DNA of 64,000 bases, taken from positions 1 to 64,000 of the forward strand of contig NHZP01000084.1 of NCBI GenBank assembly GCA_003313425.1, given 5' to 3'. The notes below the pieces were generated by a model. That model did not search any database. It was not told the origin of the DNA and saw nothing but the letters and a program-made list of their open reading frames with translations. Below, piece by piece: positions 43,281-54,116 of the stretch; positions within the stretch are counted from its first letter, which is position 1; every line of letters starts with the position of its first letter. Both the position numbers and the translations under genes were made by a program. Source of the stretch: Pseudopyrenochaeta lycopersici (taxonomy: Eukaryota > Ascomycota > Dothideomycetes > Pleosporales > Pseudopyrenochaetaceae).

Positions 43281-45017
43281 CATGAAAGGGATGACCGTAG
43301 GAGCAGCTAGGCAACTGTTCACCGCAACAGTGACACCCACGGTCGACTATGCGTCCCCGATATGGTCTATGAGTCTGACAAGTCGGACCATCAGGATGCT
43401 AAACCAGATCCAGCGGATTGGAACGCAAGCGATAATAGGAGCCTTTCGTACCGTGGCGCTAACAGGGCCGAAGTGGAAGCGGATATCGAACAACTCGAGA
43501 CGCGCCTGTGCAGACAGAAATACAACTTCTACGTCAAGTGCCACACCCTCCCGGCAAATCATCCGTGGTGGAAGATACGCAAGGGTATAGACACGAAGAA
43601 CAAGCGCTTTCCTTCACCACTCCAGCAAGTGGCAGCGAAACTGGAGTCAGTTAATCTTATTGGGCTGGAGAGGATTGATCCGTTCTGCATACCCCCGTGG
43701 CAACAAGGATTAAAAGCCAACATCCTTAGTAGAGAAGAAGCAAAGAAGTGGGCAGACGAATCTGAAGATTTAAAATCTTTGTGGATGCCTCATACCGAGG
43801 GAACAACGCGGGAGTCGGCGTCTACCATTCGGCCAGAAGACGGGACAATACAGTTGCTTGCAGAACACGGTGAGGCTATCAGAGTCGGGCAAAACGACGG
43901 ATACACAGCGAGCCACGTCGAGCTCATAGCAATTCAAGCCGCACTCGAACTCATCTCAGCCATTTGGTCTCCCGACACGATTGCCCGATTCAGAGACAGG
44001 GCCAGAGATCTCACCTATGTGATAGTAAGCGACAGTCAGACAGCCATTAGAGCAGTGGAGCGACCTTCTCGCCAGAGTGGTCAAGCCGTGACTCGGCTGA
44101 TCGTGAACACCGTACTAGACTTAAGAAGACGAGGAGGGCCAGATGTTCGTGTCCAATGGGTCCCCGCACACGCGAAAACCACAGGAAGTGAGAAAGCAGA
44201 CGACCTAGCAAAGAAAGCGACAAGTGAAGACCTGCCGCCGATATCCGGACTCACACTACCGTCGGCGCTGAAAAGGATTCACGCCCTCTTACCAAGGACA
44301 AAACTGGATAAGCCGGTACCCCTAGACGCAGCACTACCTGGCCGACACACGCGAATCATGTACGACAACCTCACATATAAGAAAGCAGCGATACTGTGCC
44401 AACTATGTACTGGAAAGAGTCGGCTCAAGAGTTACCTTGCGAAAATAGGCGCCACGAATTCAGACTTATGCGAGTGTGAAAGTCAGACCCCAGAAACTGT
44501 TCGCCACTTCCTCTTCGAATGTTCACGATGGGACGAGCTCCGTCCGGCACTACGGAAAGTCGCAGGTCACAGGTGGGGCGACCTGTCCTTCTTCTTAGGA
44601 GGACGGTCGGAACAACGGCTACCCTCGGGCGAACCACTGGATGGAAAGGCGGAGTCTTGGAAACCTAACCTCAATGTGCTCAACAGGACTGTCGAGTTTG
44701 TTATTGCCACTGGACACCTAGGGTGAACGCGATACTATAGGACCCTCCAGGCCACAGGTTATATCCTCGCGGACTCGAAGTTGGCCAGCCGGTAATGAGA
44801 AGGTCGACGGTCGGGAAACGGCTCTCGGATACGAAGGACCGTGAGGACAAGAGTAAGGCAGGTCCTGGACGGTATAACTACGAGGAGTAGAGAGGTCAGA
44901 GTCGAGAGGGACGAAGCTGCTTTGGGCTTGGAATGAAGCGTGGGCGTACCGAGGTCTAAGCGATTAGGTCAGATGGGATAGTCAGCCTATGGGCCTTCTG
45001 GGCACCCTGTGGCGTAA

Positions 45018-45043
45018 GAATCAATCAATCAATCAATCAAGAA
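45018..45043 (+). repeat. (AATC)n LINE 3' tail
   Basis: Four to five AATC units ending the LINE. The same repeat, longer, occurs at 60091-60147. Confidence 0.8.
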
Positions 45044-45187
45044 CGATGCCACCGGGGCCGATTCAGGCAGCGCAGCAATAGGCCAAAACCGGATGAATGG
45101 AAAATTCACGCTGATCACTGAATCTAACGTCATGCCATGCGTGCCGAGAAGCCTGGTGTGACGAGAAATGCAGGGGGTACTTTCACT

Positions 45188-45390
45188 GGCTAGTGAGATT
45201 TGTCCCCGTTTTAGTTGAAGCTCTGAACTAGGAGAACAAGTGTGATATTGATTCTATCTATGACCAGAGACCTATATATATTGGTCTGTGGCAAGGGTGT
45301 GTTTGAGAGTGCCTCATCACAAACAGTGATGAGCCGTCACACCACGTGATCTGGGATCCAACTAAAACGGGGGGACAAATCTCACTAGCC
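45188..45390. mobile_element. MULE-type MITE, 203 bp
   Basis: Terminal inverted repeats start GGCTAGTGAGATTTGTCCCC, flanked by exact 9-bp duplication ACTTTCACT (45179-45187 and 45391-45399), the Mutator signature. No coding capacity. The first 20 bases match both ends of MULE 2 (53455 and 60090), so that family's transposase probably moved it. Confidence 0.88.
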
Positions 45391-45476
45391 ACTTTCACTT
45401 TGCACGTCCTGCACTCGATCAACGTGTGGCGAGGCTCAACGTTATATTGGCTAATCTTATCACGTAGGAGATCAAA

Positions 45477-45839
45477 TTAGAGGGTATACTTTGCTCCTGA
45501 ATCAGCCTGGTGGCGCGATCGATCGATCCCAGTTGCCCACTTTGAGATGAGCTCAGCCTTATGATTCTTGACGTAGCCAAAGCGTTGTATCATAGGCCTA
45601 GTAGGGGGTAAGCCTTGGTTTGTAAGGCGTTCAATGTAGCGTAGGAGCTCCTGCTCTTGGTAGGGGTGGAGAACCTGTTGATATTCTGCCTTGGTGTTGC
45701 GTGAGGCTGAGATGCCTTGGTGTCTCCGCGCGAGCGTTGTACGATTACAACGATACTTTTTTGCAATTTCTCGATAACTAAATTTTTCTCCAGGCTTCAG
45801 CAATTCTATAGCTGCAATAGCAGCCTCAATTGAGCTCAT
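45477..45839 (-). pseudogene. pogo-like transposase fragment
   Basis: The minus strand gives a Psq/CENP-B-like start (AAIAAIELLKPGEKFSYREI, KKYRCNRTTLARRHQG, QEQELLRYIERLTNQGLPPT) followed by KAELISKWATGIDRSRHQAD from further into the CENP-B region, with the stretch between shortened, and stops there. The catalytic core is absent. Different sequence from the intact pogo at 18213. Confidence 0.7.
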
Positions 45840-46182
45840 ATTGGTGGAGTTATCTCGTGTTGAAGTTTTGTGGTTGCCAGGGAGGGGTGGCTCGCTACGC
45901 CTGGCTCGTTACGCCGTCCACCTCGGTAGCGCGGAAGAAACTTTGTTACCAGTACTGTAACTCCTCTTGCATGACTGTCTCGCCGAAGACTTGCTTGACT
46001 TGGGTACTCCAGCATCTCAGTTTGTTCAGCGCTTCGCTCGCGTTGCTCTTCGCGGAAAGGCGGTCGCGTTACTGCCACACCAGATTCGGAGTAATTGCTC
46101 ATTGAAGATTCGACGAGGTGGGAGTCGCTGCGCATATTGTGATGGGTATGAGGTGTCATAGAATTATGGGGTCTGAGGCTTC

Positions 46183-47520
46183 TCATGAAGCTTTGCCTGC
46201 CTTCCGTCTTGTTTCTGCTATTATTGGTGTCAAGTGATACGTTGATCCAAGACCATGGCTTGCACCGCTCCCGCTGCGATGTTCGGTTGCTTCACTCCGC
46301 GATGAGATATGCAAGAGAAACTCGTTCACCCTCACCGCCAGGAGCCTGATGAGTATACGGATAGACGGGAGCGATACGCAAGCGAAGCCAGCGGTGAGTT
46401 CGAGCTCCGTCCATACAGTGAGAGGAACGTAGTCCCACGTTGGGTCGATCGAGATCTTGAAGGCAAGAAGTGTTTGGAGCCGAATAATCGTGGCTATACA
46501 GCCAAACGTTCCAATCGTGAACATCAAACCAACAGCAATTTTGCGATATCTCTTCATCTGCAAATTCCGGATAAATACTAAGGGCAGTATCAGCAACATG
46601 ATGTCCTGCACGAGAGCGCTGGCTGAAGTCGCATAAGCGAGTGCCTGAATATCCATGCATTTGCCTTTGATGTTCTGATTCCAGAACGATTGGACTGGTG
46701 TGCAGGCGAACGTCGTGAGGAAGAAAATGACAAGGCTGTTCACGATGATGTAGGCAAGTATTATGTACGCGGAGATCTCGAAGCGTCGCGTCTTAAAAAT
46801 TTCGAGGTAGAATAGGATTAGCGAGACTTTAATCATGCCGAGGACTATCACGTAGGTTGACCAGGAGATGAAAACTATTTACATTAGTATAGGAGCATAC
46901 AAGAGGGATCCGTGGCTTACAAAAGCGTAAGATGGGAAGTAGCGTGCCGTCTTCGAGGTTCCACAAATGGTTCCCGAACCCCATCTTCGTCATAGCAAGA
47001 ACGCAACCGAGGGGGACTGCGGCCAAAAGGAGAGCTGCGATCACGATCCAATCATCCAGCGCTAGGCGTTTCGATACTAGCTTTCCGCCTATTCTCAGAG
47101 TAACGAAGAGAAATGCCATGGAGTACACGATGCCGGTGTACAGGAACACTTCTTTTCTTTTCGACTCTTCTGAGAGATGACAAATATCTGCCTGCACCCT
47201 CGCTGTGCCCAGGTTGTCCGCCATGGTGCAGTTGGCGAGCATGCACGCGGCCAGCGTCTGCACAAGCCCGTCATTGTTGCATACGCAATCGAAGTCCTCC
47301 AAGCCGCATCCGCTTGCCGGCACAGTAAGAAATAGACATTGTATCTAGGTAGTAATTAGCGAAAAAAGCCTCGTCACCTGCGGGCATGATTTCTTCGACT
47401 TACGCCACAAGGTGGGATCTCTGCGAGACCTAGTTGGCGAGACTCCAAATTCGACCCCAGGGCCCTAGCGTTAAAAAATGTCATCAAAAACAGGACTGTG
47501 ATGAGCGCACGACTACCCAT
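46183..47520 (-). CDS. CFEM-domain seven-helix receptor (PTH11-like), about 410 aa
   Basis: Three exons in phase: 47520-47404, 47344-46921, 46874-46183, introns 59 and 46 bp. Signal peptide (MGSRALITVLFLMTFFNARA), then an eight-Cys CFEM domain (LAEIPPCG, QCLFLTVPASGC, GLEDFDCVCNNDGLVQTLAA, CMLANCTMADNL; residues about 33-90). Next the fungal rhodopsin seven-helix region, with RIGGKLVSKRLALDDWIVIA after helix 1, STYVIVLGMIKVSLILFYL and FACTPVQSFWN. The C-terminal tail is Ser-rich. PTH11-type receptors sit in the plasma membrane and sense surface or host cues; this gene's ligand is unknown. I start at 47520 because the signal peptide begins there, although the frame stays open 146 codons further upstream to 47958. 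Confidence 0.9.
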
Positions 47521-49720
47521 GGTTGCAAAGGGCTCCCTCCGTGCACGAAAAGGAACATGTCGAGTACTGTTTGCGGTTGGGACATTCCGTGGAGAAAAGG
47601 CATTTTCCATACCCTCATTCGTCGAGTTCCCGATCGGTATGTTTTCGATTTCCTCGATTTTGACCCGGGGTGGAGAAAGCTCGTGTATGAAAAATGGCTG
47701 TCTAGGTGGGAAGTCGTAGGTCCCCTGGCTTTCTTTGGCCAAGTCGATGCCGAAGAAATTCCAACCATCAGCACGGTGCGTCCGTTGGACTCCAGTACAG
47801 TTGTTCAAAGAGAAGGCTTGGTCAGTGTTTCCCTCTACCCATGCATCCTTGCACTTGAACGCGTTGGGGCCGGTTATGACGGGCCAGCGATCTAAATCGA
47901 TGTCCAGCGTCTCCAAATCCTGAGGATTAGCGAGTCTTCTACTCTCGGGTTTGGACATGTTGAGTGATTGGGGAGAGAATGATATAGATATGTTAAAGTA
48001 GGGAATCGAGATGCTGATGTATCCAAAGTAAAGAACGAATTGTTATGCTCTGTTCATCTCGGAGACAATATCCCCCTCTTGATATACAAACTAAACTCAA
48101 CAATCCTTCTGACAGACGCGACCCGACCTTTTTAGCTTCCAGGTTGCATAATAGGACTACTGTTGGGTTTAATCATTTGGGACCAATGCTTTGCCAGCAC
48201 TGCAAAGCGTTCTTCAAGCTGAGCGTCGCTTATGGCAACCGCGCATCCACTGAAGCCAGACAAAGGACAACCAGATCAAGTCAGCCGTACGGGCTGTAAA
48301 AGCCAGCTGAGCCTAAAGTATAAATGATCAAGGATAATTCAGCCGTTGTGAGTCCCTGCGTTTTTAGTTGCTCACCTGCAGCTGCGAGCCACCTTAGCTT
48401 CCTTAGGCCAACCCGATAATGATCTGTGCAAGCATTTTGTCACTGTCAATCGTGGCATGATAGTGCACTCCCAATGAGTTCGCGACGATACCAACAACGT
48501 GCTGGTTGCGACTGTACAGCCAAGCTTGCAAACCGAGAGGGCGCTTAAATCCGCAATTTAGACCAAAAGTTTAGAGGGGTTCGATTTGCGTGCTTGGATG
48601 CTTGGTTGAGTGCCGACGATTGGCGGGGCAGGCGTCGTGGTGGAAAGTGGGAGGCGCGGAGCAAAACGAGAAGCAGCGCCCATTGTTGCACGCCCATTGT
48701 GTGACTGCTGCCACAACTATCACTAGGCTCTGGGGCCAGCATTCGACCTTAGTTGAACGCTTTTGACATAGAAGTGCATTTTCCCAAAACATTTCAAAAA
48801 TATGTCCTTTGGGAAGAGAAGAGCTGCGTGAAGAATGGACGCTAACAAGCCAGCATCCGCATCGCCACTGCGTCCGACGTCGCAAGCCGAAAACCCCACA
48901 CCGAAAAGCATCCGACGCCATCCTCCTGAGGGCAACGTGAGCGAGGTTCCACTTCCACAAATGCTATAGACTGCAAAGGAGCCAGAATGGCTGACATGAT
49001 CTGGAACTGCGACTTGGAAACAGCCCATCGCGACTAGTGAAAGATACGCAATACATCATGCCATATTTGTGGTTGTTAGTGCCGCGAGCACGCTCATGGA
49101 CTTGCCTAGATATCATCGATGCCTTTCGCATATTTAACTCGACAGTTGCAGTTTCCTGCGAGAATTTCCGGTTTACACTGAATTTTCATGGCCCGTATTT
49201 TGCCAGAGCATTACGAAAGCGCCTGTTACTCAAGAAATTTGCGCAATGGAGGGCAAAGAGCTCGCGGCTGAAATAAAGGAACAACAATACCAACAACACC
49301 TATACAAGCGATTCAATTCGGCAATCGCAAGATACTTCGAGTTATCCATGTATTGGGTGTAAGGGACGATTCGTGCATCATTGGTTACCGTGTCTAAGCC
49401 TGGAAGTTTTGTTCTATCCCCCCAACTGCTGTTTTTGGGGTATATCTTCTGGATGAGCCGTTTTGGCATGTTCCACCGCATAGTTGGAATGAAGTCGAAA
49501 GCGAGAACAAGCCAACGTTGCCTTACTTGACTCTCGCTTCTAATTTTCTCAACTCCACATTAATCGTTTCCTCGCTCGACGGGACAAGAGCAAACTTAGC
49601 CATACTTGTCATATCAATCAAACTGAGGGCCTTTACAGTATCTACGAGAACAAACTAAGTACCAACATTGCGTGCAAGCTGCGGGAATCGCACAAACTGA
49701 CTTCGGGTATTGCAGACACA
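47521..49720. other. Intergenic, 2.2 kb; no gene firmly recognised
   Basis: 47521-47958 is open in frame with the CFEM receptor (see findings) and otherwise holds its promoter. 47960-49720 shows no recognisable protein, RNA or element end; short open frames on both strands lack domain signatures. It includes the region upstream of the BTB gene. Confidence 0.4.
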
Positions 49721-50719
49721 ATGACAGAAATCGAAGATGCGACGGGCGAGTCCACACAGACGATCATGCTGGCCAAGCGAGCCGATATCCTCCTTTGCGA
49801 TCGCCACGGTGAGGACCTGGTCAGGCTCTTGGTTTCTTCCTTCTTGTTGAGTGTTGCATCCCCTGTATTTGAGGCGATGTTCGATGGTCGCTTCTCCGAA
49901 GGCCAAGATCTATCATCTGCGAGTCCTCGCGAGATACCGCTGCCAGACGACGATCCTCAGACGATGACTCTCCTCTGCCGCATTGTTCACATGCAGACAG
50001 CTGATATTCCTCGCCAACTCGAAGTGGTCGTCCTCGCCGATTTCGCCATCCTTTGCGACAAGTATAATTGCATTGACGCGGTGCGTCCATGGAGCTGCTT
50101 CCAGAGCAGGACTACGAGAAGCTTCTCATGATTGCTTATATCTTGGATCTTTAGATGAGTTCTACAAAGTCACACAGAGTTTGCTGAGAGACCGCACGTT
50201 CTCACTTGATCCAGAAGTCGCAGCGCATGGCACTGACTTTCTCCCTTTAAAACTGTTTGGTATGGTTATTTATCATTGATATTGACTTTTATTAGGCTGA
50301 AACATTATGCAGCTCGTCTCCAGAAGGCTGCCTTAATATATCAAAGACGAGCAATTGAAGCACTGAACCCACAGTGTGTCTCTAACCTCACTTCAGCATT
50401 TTGCTCGGCTAACCCTACGCATTCGGTCTTTCTGGAATACATCAAGGCTCTTAGAGACTGCTATCTCTACCTGACGCCAATCCTGGATCTGCGCGAATAT
50501 GAGCGCCGTTTGAAACGCATTCATTCGAAGTCTTACGCTAACTGTGGCTTATGGTCTTGTATTTGCAACAAGGCTCGAGTTATCAGAACCGTAATACAAG
50601 ATGAATTCGATAGCGTTATCAATTCTGTAGAGGGCATGTGTCTGGATTGCGTGCACCCGGCTGGATCAGGAAGTAAACAAACTCCTTGCCGTATAAAGCA
50701 TTTGAAGCAACCGTACTAA
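49721..50719 (+). CDS. BTB/POZ-domain protein, frame probably disrupted
   Basis: N-terminal BTB fold: SFLLSVASPVFEAMFDGRFS, EGQDLSSASPREIPLPDDDP and LADFAILCDKYNCIDAV (residues about 42-123), typical of fungal BTB proteins of unknown function. Downstream the readable protein shifts frame twice: PEQDYEKLLMIAYILDL (about 50099-50155) and LDEFYKVTQSLLRDRTFSLD (about 50152-50210). An intron at about 50261-50310 (GTATGG...ATGCAG) joins the last part, ARLQKAALIYQRRAIEAL...KQPY, ending at 50719 with a Cys-rich stretch. The gaps are too short for introns, so one or two indels are likely and the gene may be dying. End convergent with the next gene. Confidence 0.6.
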
Positions 50720-51085
50720 GTGCTCTACCTGATCGTTTCTGATATGGCCAATTATCAGGTAAATTTCTAAGCTAATATGATCTTCGGTCTAGCTGGCAGA
50801 CGAAAGAAATGTTTATCTCTTATCTCGCCCTTTCCGTTCGTATGAAGTCGGACCGTCTTCCTTTAACTTCGCCACGGCCCCAGCTTGTAACCCACTTGTC
50901 TTGCAATCATCTATTCACTTTGGATGCCGTCCTTACAGTCTTGAATTCATGGCGGCCGGCTTCTGGAATATCTTCTACAAAGAGCTTGGGAACATTGTTG
51001 CAAATCCTCAGAACAGTCTTAGATCTTAATGAATTCCAGTGCATTCTACCTTTACCATGGCTCATAAGCCAGATTCCAATTAAAA

Positions 51086-52306
51086 TTATATATGTATACA
51101 AATATTATAGTGTCGCCTTTGGGTCATGGTGTGTTGATTGGTAATTGATCTTCCGAGGGCCTGATTCATCATCCCCATCACGGCCGTCCTGGCCGTTTCC
51201 GCCACTATCAGCTTCCCCACACGGATACGAACATCTGAAAGTTTCGTGAAGGGTGTCAACACGTTCGCTCTCCTCTGCAGATCGGTTTGTTCAATTGCCT
51301 CTGGGAAGTCATCAATCCAATGTATCTCTACGACCTTCAGATTCGGGGCGCTCTTCCTTAGTACCGCACAAAGTTTCTCTGCTAGCGAAACTACCATCTC
51401 CGTGCATACTTCAAGGTTGACCTCGCCGAACGTGCAGATTTGGGCATTCGCGTACTCGAACCGCTTTGACTCACGCCCCATCATAAATCTCGAAATATCG
51501 ATGCGAACCAGCACTTTCCGCATCATCGATGCGTGCGCAGACTTAGCCAGACCCTCGTATGTAGGTTGCAGGCTGTTATCCAGTCTCCACGACACGTCAT
51601 TTGGCGTCAGTGGCTGGACTTCGAATGCCGTTGTGGACAGAAATTGCTCCTTCGCCTCAGCATGCACCTGTCTGCACACCAACAACAAATTTGTTGGTGG
51701 TCGACTGCCATGGTACGCAATGATTCCAATGTCCTCCAACTGATACGAAATCCCATCCAGCCTATCCAGGCCTCGATGAAAGCAAATCAGGTCCTGTGAT
51801 GGATCGTATTTTTCCGCAAAAGGCGCAGAATTCATGTCCAAACCCTCATAAATCGGATGATACCTCAGTGGCTTGACTCTCCATGGATCCCGGCGCCGGA
51901 CATCGTATTTGCTGGACCCGCTGGCATGCAGGTAGATCAAGTTCCTAATCTCAACCGGGAGGCGGAGAAACGGGAACGCATCTGAATCGTATTCACGAGG
52001 CCGTCTAGCCTGCACTTTCCTATAGTAGGCTTGGATTGGTCGGTACAATTGTTTCGGTATAACGTACTGGTAAAATGGACGGGGTGGCGGCGGACGCGAC
52101 ATGTATCGACGTAATACACACTTCCGATGTGTGCATGGAGGTGGGAACAAGTAGCGCCAGGCATATTGAGGCGTGAGGCAGTGCTTGTATACCATCGTTA
52201 AGGTTCTGTCGACAAAGTAGACGACCCCATCCGAGATTTTCCTGCTGTACATTTCGTAGGTCATGATTGGAGTAGTGCCCTTCGGACTCTGAAATCCCAC
52301 ATGCAA
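51086..52306 (-). CDS. 2EXR/F-box-like domain protein (406 aa)
   Basis: Single exon, intact. The block FPFLRLPVEIRNLIYLHASG (about residues 112-131) is the short N-terminal box of fungal 2EXR/DUF7730-type proteins, and NLLLVCRQVHAEAKEQFLST further on is the usual second conserved box. No catalytic motif; function unknown. The start could be ATG at 52306 or the internal MTYEMYS at 52264. It resembles the truncated gene at 38150 only in the box motif. Confidence 0.75.
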   Translation of the reverse strand: MHVGFQSPKGTTPIMTYEMYSRKISDGVVYFVDRTLTMVYKHCLTPQYAWRYLFPPPCTHRKCVLRRYMSRPPPPRPFYQYVIPKQLYRPIQAYYRKVQARRPREYDSDAFPFLRLPVEIRNLIYLHASGSSKYDVRRRDPWRVKPLRYHPIYEGLDMNSAPFAEKYDPSQDLICFHRGLDRLDGISYQLEDIGIIAYHGSRPPTNLLLVCRQVHAEAKEQFLSTTAFEVQPLTPNDVSWRLDNSLQPTYEGLAKSAHASMMRKVLVRIDISRFMMGRESKRFEYANAQICTFGEVNLEVCTEMVVSLAEKLCAVLRKSAPNLKVVEIHWIDDFPEAIEQTDLQRRANVLTPFTKLSDVRIRVGKLIVAETARTAVMGMMNQALGRSITNQHTMTQRRHYNICIHI

Positions 52307-53454
52307 GTGTTCAGGGGCGCCAAATTGGTTGGAGCATTCAGTACGCTTGCTGCTGTGGGTACGAGGCGGGAGATCAACGGCATGCAGCTGTTCGTGTTCG
52401 TGTTGCGCGGAAGGATGAATGAGTGGAGTCTGCTGTGGATGGAAAACTGCGTTTATCCGCGAATTTGGGAGAATTTAATCATCCTTGCAAAAAATAGCCT
52501 TGAAATGTTGAAATGTAAGAATAACGTGCCTGTCGCGCCATGAGAAGAACGGTGCGGTTCTGAGGCGAACTAGGGTTTGAAGAAACGTCCGCACCAATCG
52601 GCCCATACGGAAACATCTTCTCCTAAACAAAGGCTATCTTGCAGCCCAGACAGTGTTGAAGAAAGTTTACATCCCAAAACTGCAAAGTCACAAACAAGGT
52701 CTGTATGCAAACGTACTTTATCAGCTTCATGCTGTGGAACAAGCAGCAACCCTAAGCGAAGTGCCAACCCAGATTAGCTAGGCACTTCGTCAAACCCTTC
52801 CTCATTCACACGTTCCACGTCAACCTCCGTATTTCATCAGGCCTCAGCATCCCGCTGACAGATTTCTGACATGTACCTGACGACAACTCTGACTAAACAC
52901 CCCGCATGTTACTCCAACGATAACGCGTTGTCCCTTTCATATCCCCGTTCAACGCCCACGTTCCTCATTCGTCCTGTTTCTTGGGTGGCTGCACGTGGCG
53001 CTGCTCACTCGCTACATTTGTACTACGGCTAAGCTCTAGGATTCATTTCAAATTCGTGTACAGTCCCTCCCTTCTTGCTGGCTAGCCCTGCAAAGTGCAG
53101 ACCTGTATATTAAACAACAGGGCCACGCGGAGGGTGATCACTGCTGGGTTTCGGCTGTCCGACAGTTTTCCTCCGCTTATTTGCAGCGATTTGCAGGCCC
53201 AAACGTTGGAAGCGAACGGGTACTGACCGTTGAAAAGAGGGGACCCGAAGGTCTGCTGTTGAACTCGCTAGGGTGAGGTTCATTTATCGCGCATATTGAA
53301 GGGCGTGATTGGAGGGATATTCGCATGTCTGGTGCGAGTAGAGAGTGAGAAACATTGCAATAACGTAAACCATCACCGAGTGGCGCACATCACCGAGTGT
53401 CGCAGAAAGTCTTGGCACCACCAACTTATGTTACCGTATTATCATTATCGCTAC
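52307..53454. other. Intergenic, 1.1 kb; nothing recognised
   Basis: Normal GC content, short open frames without domains. No repeat end seen until the MULE terminus at 53455. Confidence 0.45.
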
Positions 53455-54116
53455 GGCTAGTGAGATTTGTCCCCAAAATGAGATTTGTCCCCAATGCTAG
53501 CCATAGCTCTACTAGCGCAAAAAAATAAATTACAAAACGCTATGTAGCGACACTTCGACGTCTTCAGTAGCTCAAACTATCAACTTTGTCTTATTAAATC
53601 TATCCTCTATTGACGTCGTTTTCTCTTGCGCGGGCTGAGATCTTTCCAAGCTTCAGAAGCCGTCGCTGCTGCAGCACGCTTAGGACGCTGTCTTGGTACA
53701 TCCTGAAGCTTGAGCAGAGAATTTTGCGCATCCACTTGCGCGAATCTCTCAGCGTAGAAAGCTTCCATTGTGGGGGTACAGGAAGCAAACAGCCCTTGTG
53801 CAGCGAACGCCATATTCCGTGCTTCAACCAACTCTGCAGGGTCATCTTCCTGCCCCGTCTCTGCCAGGAAGTTAATCGCTGAGATCATGTCATTGCACTC
53901 ATATAGAACGGGCTGAGACCGTCGACGTTCGATGTCGGCTAGGAACTCTTCCAACGACGGAGGTTGCCAAGCAGGAGGTGGACCCATAGTGACAGACACA
54001 GCAACAGATACAGGCGGAGACGAACGGAGGGAGGAGGGAGGAGGTATATGAGCAGGTGCAGGGATCGATACAGATACACAGGTAGTCATAGGATTCACAC
54101 TTGGCACAGCTGTAGG

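Larger units (their letters stand above)
39405..44726 (+). pseudogene. LINE RT and RNase H, split by hAT
   Basis: Readable from GLQKTAKIVPLRKPNKSD and AYRPISLLATLGKNLE (39410-39530), frame change, then RT blocks VSFDVKGTYNGVDG, AGLPQG (followed by the 171-bp insertion) SPLSPILFLYFNA, IAFVDDYTAWVTG (FVDD catalytic box) and VKILGVVFDQKLRFHQHAAR. The hAT cuts it at KRMK/GMTVGAARQLFT. After it: TPTVDYASPIWS, then RNase H (SHVELIAIQAALELI, VIVSDSQTAIRAV, VQWVPAHAKTTGSEKADDLA) and a CxC...C zinc motif (LCECESQTPETVRHFLFEC). The endonuclease is missing, so it cannot move itself. Confidence 0.85.
38838..45041 (+). mobile_element. Tad-like LINE, internally deleted and invaded
   Basis: Plus-strand order: ORF1 end, RT, RNase H, then an (AATC)n tail at about 45018-45040, typical of this group. 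The endonuclease and RT start are deleted around 39290. It was later hit by a 171-bp insertion (39884-40054) and a 2.8-kb hAT (40475-43280). Confidence 0.85.

Noticed and set aside
48545..49276. Short open frames between the CFEM receptor and the BTB gene
   Set aside because: No signal peptide, domain or homology I can recognise; frames overlap on both strands as expected by chance at this GC.
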